Positions 1-10,860 of a stretch of 64,000 nucleotides of DNA are shown here, in pieces. Each line of letters opens with the position of its first letter. The stretch's first letter is position 1. The position numbers and the translations under genes were made by a program. The notes beneath the pieces were generated by a model. The model was not told the DNA's origin and did not search any database. It saw only the letters and a list, made by a program, of their open reading frames with translations. The stretch is from Mercurialis annua (Eukaryota > Streptophyta > Magnoliopsida > Malpighiales > Euphorbiaceae): positions 16,631,001-16,695,000 of the forward strand of contig NC_065573.1 of assembly GCF_937616625.2 (NCBI RefSeq), read 5' to 3'.

Positions 1-1006
1 TCACGAGTTGTGAGTATTTAGAGACATCAAAAAGAAATAATGGAACAGACTGAGAAATTTTAGAAATTATGATCTGTATATATGACAACTGATTTTAAAA
101 GTTTGTTTTACAAATATCTGTTTTGGATACAGTATTTACACCATCTTTTCCTTTTATCTTACATTACTTAATAAGCTAGTTTATTTACCAAAAGTAAACA
201 TTATATAAAAAAATCTTATCTCATTTTAGGTTAAACTTTTACAGAGCCATTTTTTCTTTCTCTCTTCTCTCTCTTCTTCTCTCTTTTTTTTTTCTTTTCT
301 TCTTTTTTTTCCATTTAATTTTTAATTTAGCTCCTCCGATTATTTTTCATTCGTCTTTTCCGTTCCTCTTTTCGGTCGCGCTTCCGATGGATTTTTCGTC
401 GTTTCCGGTCGTTTTTCTGTTCATCTTTTCCGTTCGCGCTAATCTGTTCGTCTCTTCCGTTCGCGCTATAAATTTCTCGACTCGTTTTTAGATTTGTGTA
501 ATTTTTTAGGTTTTTTATTATGATTTAAATATTTTATAAATAAATTATTTTAAATCTATAATTCTTTGTTTATAGAATTATTCTATTATTCATATAATTA
601 TTTATTTTCTCTTATTCATAAATTTATTTATTGCTACTGATTTTGTAAAGAAAGAAATTGATTTATGGTGCATTTGTAGTAATTTTATAAAATATTTACG
701 TTTTAGTGTATTTTTGGTGTATTTATAGTGTATTTCTGCCGTTTTAGTATATTTATGGTGCATTTACAGTGTTTATGGTGTATTTGCAGTGTTTATGGTG
801 TATTTGCAGTGTTTCCTGGTGTAAACCACAAAAAACACTATAAAATACCATAAATACACTACTTATACATTATATATACACTATATATACACTACTTATA
901 CACTAATCTTACACTATATAAACACTATAAAACACTATATATACACTACTGTGACACTATAAAAAATAAAAATAAAATCTAGAAAAAAATTCTATAAAAA
1001 ATAAAA
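1..1006. repeat. AT-rich intergenic DNA with short repeats
   Basis: No gene is visible. A pyrimidine-rich tract (about 250-320) is followed by three imperfect copies of a TTCGTCTTTTCCGTTCGCGC-like unit (about 350-475). Positions 660-960 alternate GTGTATTTATGGTG-type and TACACTATAAACACT-type words, which are reverse complements of each other, so the tract could fold back on itself. The same TACACTATA words resume after the MITE at 1007-1361, so that element probably landed inside this older repeat. Confidence 0.5.
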
Positions 1007-1361
1007 GACCAAAGGGTCAACGCGCCCCCTAAACTTGTGACAAGGAGTCATCTAACCAATTTATACTTTTTTGAGCAATTAACCCCAAAACTCTTCATTT
1101 TTAGGTCAAATAATCCCATAATTGTATTTTTTAAACGTATAAAATGCAAATCGGAGATGAGTGATGCAAAAAAATAATTAGATATTTCTCTAATTGTTAT
1201 AATATAATTATCCCAAATCTATTTTTTGAAATATAAAAATATTAATTATAGGGCTATTTGACCCAAAAATGAAGAGTTATGGGGTTTGTTGCTCAAAAAA
1301 GTATAAATTGGGTTAGATGACCCTGTATCACAAGTTCAGGGGGCTCGTTAACCCTTTGTTC
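1007..1361. mobile_element. MITE, GAACAAAGG-type Mutator-like element
   Basis: A 355-bp noncoding element with about 105-bp imperfect terminal inverted repeats. The left end begins GACCAAAGGGTCAACGCGCC and the reverse complement of the right end begins GAACAAAGGGTTAACGAGCC. Inside the arms, a TTATACTTTTTTGAGCAA word recurs in inverted orientation. It is flanked by a perfect 10-bp direct repeat, AAAAATAAAA (997-1006 and 1362-1371), a target duplication length typical of Mutator-like elements. Its outer end resembles the element at 23603-24681. Confidence 0.85.
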
Positions 1362-2835
1362 AAAAATAAAAATTAACACTATATATACACTATATACATT
1401 TATCTTACACTATATAAAAAAACTGTCGGTCGGTTCGGTCGACCGAACTGAAAAACCAAAAACCGAAATTGAAAACCGAAAAAAAAATATTTTTGAAATT
1501 AAAAAAACAAAAAGATATTTTTCGTAAATAAAAAAAGATAAAAAAAAATCAAAACTTGACAGGTAAAGGGATAAATAAGTTACCAAAATATGTATTTCGG
1601 AAAATTACCACGATTTTAATTGCTAGCAAGTAATTTATTTTAGAGATAAATAAATAAAAAAATATTTAATCGAAATAATAAATCAAATCAACAAATTTCA
1701 AATATATTTTTATTAGTTTGATTCAATTAGCAATAAAATACCTTTTTTAGTTTTTTAATATTTTAACATATAAAATACCAAAAAAATATATTTTAACATA
1801 TAATATAATATTTAATATAATTTAGTTTTATCAAATTAGTAAAATAACCACTCGTATTTACTGAATAATTAATTTATAAAAATATTGTAAATTTGTTTTA
1901 CTATATTCATTAATGTGCCTTTTAAATATTTCTAAACTACTATGTTTTTTAATATTTTGTAATAAAAATGATGAAGGGTGGTGGTCTAGCGGTGGCACGT
2001 GGCGTACGGTCACCATAATCCGGTGACAACCGGCCGAGGGTGGTGGGTGACGGTCGAAGGATTGTTTGTTCACCATTGACTGCTAATATGTTGACAAATC
2101 AATTGTTGACATATAGATTAAGTATTGATATTTACTATATACATGTGGATTTTACTATTACATGAATTTTCGCAGATTTTATATTATTGCAATGAATCTA
2201 AAGATCAACTCATCTTCGAATACAATAAATTCATTAAAAAAATACATGTAACATACCACCTATATTTTGAATAGTATAAATACAATAATATAAAATCTTA
2301 TAAAATTCATCTAAAGTTCATGTAAATTTATTTTAAATTAAAAAAGTTCAAACTAGAGTCACTTATATTTTGAATTTTTGATGTGACATGAATACAAAAA
2401 TATAAATTCTATCTAGGTCTACCTAAAATCTTAATAAAATCTACCTTCACTTTAATTTTAATTTTATTGATATAATATAATATGATATGAATACATAATA
2501 TATAACTACCTAAATCCACTTAAAATTCACATCAAATCAACTTACATTTTGAATTTAGTAATTTTACATGAATACAATAATGTAAAATTCATCAAAATTT
2601 GCCTAAATCAATATCAAATTTATTACTTAAATTTAGCGACCGGCAGGTTCACCTAAAATTTAAATTGTGATTTGACATGAACTAAATAATATTAAATGTA
2701 TCAAAATCCACTAACAAACTTGATCTCACATGAAAACAATAATATGAGATCAGCCAAAATTTACCTAAATCAACACAAGATTCAGTGCTGAAATCCGGTG
2801 ACCGTCAAATTCACCTAAAAACTAAATTATGATTT
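1362..2835. other. AT-rich intergenic DNA
   Basis: No gene is visible. Positions 1425-1480 carry a GGTCGGTTCGGTCGACCGAA motif of the kind found in hAT-like transposon ends. Positions 2380-2835 contain several loose copies of a word resembling GACATGAATACAATAATATAAA followed by ATCAAAATTTACCTAAATC, which look like decayed tandem repeats about 100 bp apart. Confidence 0.4.
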
Positions 2836-4290
2836 GACACGAATAATAATAATATTAAACCCATCAAAATTTTCCATTGAAATTCGGCAACCGGTAAACT
2901 GGAAGTGGTATGTGGTGGTCTGTCAGTGATAAAAATATTTTTTGTATTTTTAGCTAATTTTTTGAGTTAGTTTTCAGACTGTTTTTTTCTTCTATATTTT
3001 TATAATTATTTTCAAAAATAGTGTACATTTTTAAAATTCTTATTAAACGTATACATATAAACTGTGTTAAAATAGCTTTAAGCTAATCCAATCCAGAGAC
3101 CCATGTACTATACTAATTTTATTCAGGAAGACCCTATATTATATTTTTATTTTTATAGTGCTTTTATTTATTTAATTTTCTATTTTCATGCCCTATTTTA
3201 GTTTTTTTTTTCAATCTCTCTATTAACAATTTGTTTCTTTCATGTAATAGAAAATGGCATGAAAATCAAAAATTGGATAAGTAGAATGATTGAAAGAATA
3301 AAAATATAATATATGAGTTTTCTAAATAAAAGGGGTATAGTACAGGAATCTCCAAATGAATTGTGCGATAACTTTATGGCATATATACAAGATGCGGTTT
3401 GATTTGAGGCAAATCCTATCCTACGATTCCTATACTATCAATTAAGGAGTGAAAATGTTATTTTTTTTTACTTTGTTTTAACTTATTAGGAAACATTAGA
3501 CATGAATATAATAATATTAAATCCATCAAAATCCACTGTTAGAATTCGGAGACCGAAGTCAATAAATTGGAAGTGGTCTATGGTGGTCGGTTAGTGATAG
3601 AAATAATTTTTGTATTTTTAAAATAATTTTTGTATTTTTAAAATAACTTTTTAAGCTAGTTTTTAGATTAATTATTTGTTGTTGTATTTTTATAGTAATT
3701 TTAAAAATAGGCTACATTTTTAAAAAAAATTATTCAACTTATACATACAAATAGCTTTAGGCTAAATCAATTTGGAGACCCATGTATTGTACCATTTTTA
3801 TTCTAAAAGACCCCATATTATATTTCTACTTTTACAGTCCCTCTACTTATTTAATTTTCAATTTTCATGTCCTATTGTAATTTTTTTTTCAGTCCCTCTA
3901 CTTATAACTTTTTTCTACCGATATAAAATGTCATAAAATTCAAAAATTATATAAATAGAGACACCGAAAGAACAAAAATATAGTACATTTTCTGAATAAA
4001 AATTGTATATTACAGGAGTCTCCAGATGAATTTTACGATTACTTTATGATATATGTACAAGATGTGGTTTGGTTTTAGGCAAAACCTATTCTAAGATTCA
4101 TAAACTAACCAATGAGCTATAATTCAAATGGTACAAACGTTAGGCAGTAAATTATTAGATCGTGGATTCAAATTTTCCTATAAACGCTCTCTTTTTTCAA
4201 TTATATATATAAAAAAAAGGTTCTTATACTATCTATTAAGGAGTGAAAATATTATTTTCTATTTTATTTTAATATTAGGCTGTATTAAAA
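2836..4290. repeat. Tandem duplication of a ~662-bp unit
   Basis: Copy 1 (2836-3497) and copy 2 (3498 to about 4290) align along their whole length. Both run from a GACA[CT]GAAT word through AATTCGG, a GGAAGTGGT block, GAGACCCATGTA and finally TTAAGGAGTGAAAAT. Copy 2 is longer because of an insertion at 4111-4217 (see that entry). Each copy contains a roughly 285-bp foldback segment (about 3085-3370 and 3760-4045), so a MITE was present before the duplication. No coding capacity is recognised. Confidence 0.75.
4111..4217 (+). mobile_element. tRNA-derived SINE
   Basis: A 107-bp insertion found only in copy 2 of the surrounding tandem duplication. It begins AATGAGCTATAATTCAAATG (box A-like), carries GATCGTGGATTCAAATTTTC (box B-like, GGTTCRANNCC) and ends in an AT-rich tail. 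An imperfect direct repeat flanks it: AGATTCATAAACTAACC on the left and AGGTTCTTATACTATCT on the right. The second of these continues into sequence shared with copy 1, so copy 1 shows the empty site. A related box A-like word occurs near 56985-57030. Confidence 0.65.
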
Positions 4291-5324
4291 AGGTATTGCC
4301 TCCAAAATTAAATAAAACATTTGAAGGATTATCGTACTATCTATTTTCTTACTTTTTGAAATATATATCAATATTATTAAATTATTTTATTATTTATTAT
4401 TTATACTTCAACACAATAATTTTTAATTTATTTTATTTTTCTTAATATGCACCCCTTATCAAGATTCGTAATTATTTTAATAAAACAATACAATTTCTGT
4501 AATTAATATTGGAAAAACTCATTTGCAGGTCCCTAAACAATAATATTTTTAATTATCTGACCCTTAAATAAAATTGTCTTTCACTGATCGTTTAGCTTAG
4601 CAAAAATTCATTTTCAAGTCCCACAATGACAAAAACGATATTGTTTCATTATATTCAAAAATAAGTTTTTTACTTTAAATGGCTTTTTTTCTTTATTCAG
4701 GGATTAGAAAGAGCGTTTTCGCTAAGTTGAAGGACCAAAAATGTCATAACCCAGATTCTTGAGTTAAGACTGGCGCTATGGAATGGGAGTGATAGCTTCA
4801 AAACCCGTAACAAGCCTAAAAACCACTATGAACGTTTCGCTTCCCAAAACAAATATTATTTATAAAATAATATCAAGATAAATATGACCCCATTTACAAA
4901 AGTATTAGAGTTAAACGCTTTAACATTTATATATGGTTAATGGAACTCTAGCCTATTGTCGGCATTTAGAATAAAAAGTATTATTTTCAAGTCTCTTATA
5001 AAATGACTTCCGAAAAAGTAAAGTTTGGAAGCTTTCTTTAAAGCATCATTTACTATTCCTGAAAATATGGAAGGAACAACGAGGTCAGTATAAAACTGAA
5101 TGGGTTCACAATACTACTAGTAAATATTACATAAAAGTTAAAAATACATTAAAACGGTTTATGTAAAATAGAATCTCTGAAAACATTCTTAATTTTTTTT
5201 TATTATATGAACTTACTATATCATATACTCTTAAAGCGATATATAAAGTATAACATAAAATATACTAACATATCTTATATATATATTCTATAATTTCATT
5301 TCATAACTCTAATGCTTAATCTCA
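4291..5324. other. Intergenic DNA, possible gypsy LTR start
   Basis: No gene is visible. At 4742 the sequence TGTCATAACCCAGATTC resembles the start of LTRs of plant Ty3/gypsy chromoviruses, which often open TGTCATAACCC or TGTCACGACCC. The region to about 5800 (including the 40-bp minisatellite and TCCCGCGAGATACTCACCGA-type words) would then be LTR-derived. I could not find the matching end or a target duplication, so this is a weak inference. Confidence 0.3.
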
Positions 5325-5505
5325 CCTGTCTGACATCGATATTGAAGTCAACCGATGTAATCGAAACACTTGACATCGATAGCGAAGTCAACTGATTTAA
5401 CTAAAACGCCTAACATTGATATGAAAAGTAACTGATGACATCGATAGCGAAGCCAACTGATGTAACTGAAACGCTTGGCATCGATAGTGAAGCCAACTGA
5501 TGTAT
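5325..5505. repeat. Minisatellite, 40-bp unit
   Basis: The word TGACATCGATAGCGAAGTCA recurs at 5331, 5371, 5411 (diverged), about 5435 and 5475. Spacing is exactly 40 bp except for one shortened unit. Each unit also carries ACTGATGTAACTGAAACGC. No open reading frame spans the array. It may be an internal tandem repeat of an LTR. Confidence 0.75.
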
Positions 5506-6426
5506 TCTATTCGAATTAACGTATCAGTCTCACATTATTAGTTGTTGATAAGGTAATACTTTATTATTACACTAGTTCCGAGAACTTCTACCAAGTTACT
5601 GGTGAGATATAGGTCCCGCGAGATACTCACCGAGTTACCTCGTATCAGGAAGTATTGGTGTTGATACAAGTCCCGAGAGATAATCCACCGAGTTACCTTA
5701 TATAAATACTTATTATTGGGTGTACATTAGTACGATTTTTATTATTCTTAATTGATGTTTTCATTTTATTTAGTTCTTTTTAATCCTTTCTCAGGTCATA
5801 TTAGACACAACATATCTAATAATATACATCAACAAAACATTCACAATTTCAAAACAAAACATATATAACATTTAATTCATATAGCCGATAATATATGAAA
5901 ATAAATAGTGTTACAATCCTGGTTGTCTTTGTACTTTCTAAAGTTAGTTGATATTTCAACCAGAGTGAAACTCAATGCCATGGATTTACCCTACTCAAAG
6001 CCAAGCCTAAGATGACCAATATAGCACAAGTGATTGACTTCTTTCTTCATACCGGAGCGAGATCACCCAACCAGTACTACCCCCTGCTTCACTAGAGGTC
6101 CCCGCCGACCTGACTTGGTTATGGGTGGTCTGAAAACACAGATGTAGAGATAAGATACAAATGGTTGGAAAATTAGACTTCAACACTTTGTCCAAAAATA
6201 TGTTATTCGGCTTTGCATACACCACTAGTGGGTGTGAGGGTTATTTTCCCCATTACTATGCTCGTTAGTTAGGTCAATCTCAAGGCTTACCCAGTCCTTT
6301 ACAAATTGACTGGAATGAGCATGGGTCTCAAAAAATAAGTTTACTCTCTCAAACATCAAGTACTTAGTACACCTGAATAAGAAGTACATATCTCGGGTTA
6401 AAAACATCCCAGGCCATTCCTAGAGG
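5506..6426. other. Intergenic DNA, no gene recognised
   Basis: Positions 5570-5700 hold two imperfect copies of a block containing GTCCCG[CA]GAGATA[CA]TC and ACCGAGTTACCT. The rest shows no recognisable gene. Short open frames on the minus strand at 6007-6407 have no family resemblance I can name. Confidence 0.35.
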
Positions 6427-7953
6427 ATGACCCCCTTATTGATTCATTTTTTGAAGGTTGATGGGGGAGTTTTGTGGATTAACTCCTCACTTTACAAATT
6501 AATGAAATCTTGGGAATGGATAATTTTAATTCTCCACAACTTCATCGGAATACATCTCATGTGGAAGTGTTTATTTTGCAGCAAGGTCAATCGAAGAAGC
6601 CTAAAGGCCAAGGTAAGTTCCGAACTCTTAGTGATTTAAAATTAAATTTTATACTTATATGCCCAACTTCTTATGGCCAAAACAGTGCTCATGGTCGAAC
6701 TACTGCCTTATGGCCAAGCTACTTCCTCATGGACGAACTAGTGTTGGTCAAAGTACTTCCTTATGCCAAACTTGTCGATTATGTATTGTACCCATTGATT
6801 TTATACATATGCCGAACTAATGCCTTTATTTTGTGCAATTGTAGAACTTCCATCACCATCAACAAGTTCTTTGGATAGTGATGAGTAGGTGATTGTTAAG
6901 AAGCACTGAACCTACACAAATCCTTCCAAAGCAACAATTTCAAAATATCGTCAACAAGGACAGATGGCACCTCAGCTTATTGATGAGGACCTTGATGAGA
7001 ACCTTCTCAATAATCTAGAAGAGGTTCAAGCATCCACCAAGTCTCAATCCCGAAGGGGGGGTCGTGCGAGGATTATTTTGCACAAGTTTGTGTCCCATTT
7101 GGAGCCTTTTGATACTAAGGTAGGTTACCTTCCACCGGCTCAGACTGTGCCGATTCCTACTACCTTCCCTATTTCTTCAAGCATTTTTACTCATGCTAAT
7201 GAGGTACATGCCAAAACTCAACTAATAAATTTTTACGCTCATATCTATACTGGCATACACATTTTTTGCAGGGTTTGGCTGCGGCTCAGCTAAGATCTTT
7301 TCTGGACTTAGATAATGAGGAAGCCTGTCAATTTCATGATGGTGAGACAAAACCAGAAGGTGATGAGGGTTTTGATGGCGATGATGATGATGTAGAGATT
7401 CACTTGGCGACCATAAAACGCCTCAACCGTAAGGGTCTGTAGGTTTTTTATGATGACAGGACACACATGATCTTCATGAGGCGATGTCAGCTCTCGTGAA
7501 CGTTCCTACATATAATCGGCTTGATGCTAATACATACACCGCCATCTTTGTTACCGCCAAGAACTTCACAATGGTAAAAGACTCTATTGGTTTGACAAGC
7601 CAGAATTGGCGCAAGTATGAGGGCAAGTAGCATGAGAAGACCATCCTAAACGAGAAAGTTAAAAATCTGAGGAATGAAGGGAAGGACCTTGTCCCCAAAA
7701 TTGATCCTTGCAAGCGCGAAATTGTTGAGCTTCAATCTGAAATCAAGAAATTACAAGAAGGGCCTTAGTTTAAAGAAGAGGCTCTCATCCTTATGCAAGA
7801 AAGGCTTGGAGTTGTCTTAGATGAAGGTGTTCCTCAGAACAAACATCGATCCAGCTTCAAGAACGAACTCACTACCGAACAACCTCAGTAAGATGAAGCT
7901 TATAAGGAGTGTGCTAAAATGCAAAAGCTGATCATCGATCTTTTAGCATAGTC
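6427..7953 (+). pseudogene. Decayed transposon-type coding remnant
   Basis: A stretch with coding character, broken by stops. Readable pieces are a 109-codon frame starting MAPQLIDEDLDENLLNNLEE at 6964, with an RRGGRAR basic patch. After an intron-like gap comes an acidic segment (DGDDDDVEIHL, about 7290-7440). A frame from about 7480 reads SALVNVPTYNRLDANTYTA and ends in a charged, probably coiled-coil tail (EIVELQSEIKKLQE, about 7640-7950). In-frame TAG codons interrupt it near 7440, 7630, 7767 and 7890. The architecture resembles gag-like or accessory proteins of plant transposons, but I do not recognise the family. Confidence 0.45.
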
Positions 7954-9257
7954 TAGATCGACATTATGTTGTGAAAGTTGAATCTGACACTTAGCTTTTT
8001 TTTGAAACTTTCTGGAATAATGGTACTTATGTTCAATTTCTTTGAATTCAGCTCTTAGATTTATTCTAAAACTTTTTAGAACTATGGTACTTATGTTTAG
8101 TTTCGTTTATTGCATGGGTGCTTTACTAATTGCCGAACATAATGGTTTTGTTTGCATTTAAGTCTAAGTTCAAAAACTTCTAGAAATCCAGCCAACTTGT
8201 CCGAACATTAATAGTTATTTCAAAATCGGTTTAAGTACTTGCTGTTGTAATGATACTTACTTAGTCCGATAAAAAAAATCATGACATAGAAAGCACAGGT
8301 CACATGATTGACATTTGATGCATCTTCATGCCACATGATTGGCATTTGATGCATTGTGGATAGTGCGCACATGTTTGAATGTATCCATTCATGGCCGAGC
8401 AGGATGTTATAACTACTCCTTGCATTGACAATGAAGAAACCTTAGCTGTCTCTAACCGGCAAATTTTACCTTTAGGGTAATGTACTTGTAAGCAGAGCGA
8501 GTTTCGTGGTCGCTCGCCTAGGCTTATAGCTAACTTAAGATCTGGAAAGGTTTGAAAAATAGAGTCGCAACCTAGTTCAACTAGGAAATGCCTTTTATAC
8601 CGACTAGATAACCTTACTCGTTTATGGGTAAGATTATAGTGCATCAGACCAAAAAGCCGGGTTCATGGACCTCCCCGAGACTCATGTGTTTGGCTTATCA
8701 GTTACTGGTTTTTTTACTGGACATATTTGATTATTCTTATCTCAACATATAATAGCAGTCCATAGGATATAGTGCTGGAAATGTAAACACGTCTGGAAAA
8801 ACAGTAAACACGTATGACGCACATATGACTCGATCTGGATTGGTCATGCGAAGCAAGTAGCACATACACCTAAGCATACATTTAAACCTGGCGGTTTCTA
8901 AGAAGAAACATAAGTCTGGCTAGTCTGGACTAATTACATGCACAAAGTCTAAACCTGAAGTCTAAGTTTGAATGATTTTATTAAGTGACCTTGAAATCCT
9001 ATACAATCTTTTACTACTTTTTTGTGACAGTCCTATGATGTCTATGTGATTGGAAAGAATTGATTTCATTTAGCCAATTTTAACGTGGTTAGTCCTTTTA
9101 GCCTGTTAATATTGGATTTGGCATGCTTTTTTGGAAAGCTGTAAACATTACAACTGTGATCACGGGCAGTTGGTATGCATATAAGGTGAGGAATACTTTT
9201 AAACCTCGTGAATGCTTGACACTTGCACATGTTTGACCGTTGGTGTGGTCGGAACCG
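7954..9257. other. Intergenic DNA, no gene recognised
   Basis: No coding region is recognised. There is a short tandem repeat at 8303-8355 (CACATGATTGACATTTGATGCAT-type unit, two copies about 32 bp apart) and related AAACACGT words near 8785-8815. The less AT-rich composition suggests retrotransposon-derived sequence continuous with the LTR-like block that follows. Confidence 0.3.
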
Positions 9258-10860
9258 TGATAGGAGTAGAAATACTCCTATATTCTATGTGTTTTATATG
9301 TCATATATGTGCATTTGACGTTGGTTTTGAGCTTCTTTGTACTCATTTTTGTGTTTGAGCATTCCAGGCATAATAGGAGAGTTTTTCATGATATTCAAGC
9401 TATTTGGAAGCCATTGGGATCATAATTGAAGTTTAGAGGAACGTTGTGCGAAGATCCAATGAAAATAGACGCCGAGAGCACAATTTCCTGCTTGTGAATT
9501 TGACCCCACTGCATTAATTGAAGATTTTGGAATACTTAAGGACTTCTGATGAATTTGTGTTCTTCATAACAAATAAAGTAGACATCCTAAGCTTTCTGTA
9601 GAATCAAGAACCGACTCATTCTGAAGTCTGTGCGTTGAGTTACAATTTTTTTGAAGTTGACAGTTGTACAGCAGAAAATGGTGTGCGAACGCACAAGTCA
9701 AGGTGTGTGAACGCACACCTATAATGTGCGAACGCACACCTATAATGTGCGAACGCACACCCCTGTACGAGCCCTGTGCGAGCATTTTTTTGGTTCCAGT
9801 AGCTGAAACAAGAGGTGTGCGAACGCACAAGTCAAAGTGTGCGAACGCACACCACCGAAAAGGCATAAAATGTCGTCTAAACCTTACCACATCATCTGAA
9901 TTCACTTAAACTTGAGGGTAACTTTCGAATTACACACTGGTACGAGCCAAAATCCTTCTCTGAGCTGAAAGACATATAAATACTACACCAAACAATAAAA
10001 TAAGGATTCGCTTAGTTCGCCACATTAGATATTAGTTTTTACATTACTTAAGCTTAGTCTTTTATATACGTTCATCGTTTTAGATTGTATACTGGATTTT
10101 CGATATTATGGTGTTTGGATTATTGTTGACTAAGGTACGATTATTATTAAGCGATTAATTTTATTATTTCTTCTTCAGACATGAATTCTTATTTCATTAT
10201 TGTCGAACTTTCTTTGAATATCTGTAACTAAACCCATCGTGGGGATTATTAATTGGATTTATGTCTGTTTAGAGTAATTGGATTTGTGGATCGTTGTTGT
10301 TACTATATTTTAATTATTGTTCTTAAAGCTTGAATTTATTTGGAAAATATATGCATTGTTCTGTGTTTTGGTTTTAGCTCGAGAGAGTAAAACTGAAATA
10401 GACCAACATAATTAAGAACGTAGGAGTTAATTGCGCGAGAGTGAATTGACGAGTACGTGTTCTTAGGGTTTACTTCATAAACATCAATTGATTAGTAATT
10501 TAGGTTAATTATTGTGCGAGAGTGAGTAATTAGCATGTTACTAGTTTGTTATCTGTTTTTGCCTGCAATTGCTCGAGAGAGAATTTTAGGTGCTTACGAT
10601 TAGCCTGAACCTTAGTAGAACAGCCAAATCCATATTCCAATCTAATTAAACAGCATATTGAAAGTTAATAATCCATGTTCTTCCCATTATTGTTAATACC
10701 TTATTTTCATTACATCTTTAGTTAATTTTAACCATAATTGTTATATCAATTTATTTAGTTTAATAACAATATTCAAAATATCTTTCGACTATTCAAATTG
10801 AGCCTCCTAGCTGGTTGTATCTAGAAGCTTTCTCTGTGGGTACGATATCCGGACTTCACA
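9258..10860 (+). mobile_element. Probable Ty3/gypsy LTR or leader remnant
   Basis: The block opens TGATAGGAGTAGAAATACTCC and runs through a GC-balanced segment, a palindrome cluster (9679-9855) and a TATA-like TATAAATACT (9976). After that come GAGAGAG-punctuated words (CTCGAGAGAGTAAAACTG, GCTCGAGAGAGAATTTTAGG). It closes near TCTCTGTGGGTACGATATCC. This word order is familiar from LTR and leader regions of Athila/TAT-type plant gypsy elements. No primer binding site, gag or target duplication was found next to it, so it is a solo LTR or fragment and the edges are approximate. Confidence 0.45.
9679..9855. repeat. Cluster of TGTGCGAACGCACA palindromes
   Basis: Six near-identical copies of (GTG)TGTGCGAACGCACA(CC) occur at about 9683, 9707, 9725, 9745, 9816 and 9838; the second has TGTGTGAACGCACA. 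TGTGCG and CGCACA are inverted arms around a 2-base loop. Inner copies are separated by TATAA or similar spacers about 20 bp apart. It lies in the probable LTR upstream of its TATA-like box. Confidence 0.85.

Noticed and set aside
9664..9909. CRISPR-like regularly spaced palindromic repeats
   Set aside because: Plant nuclear context, tiny near-identical spacers and no cas genes. The repeats sit in an LTR-like block.
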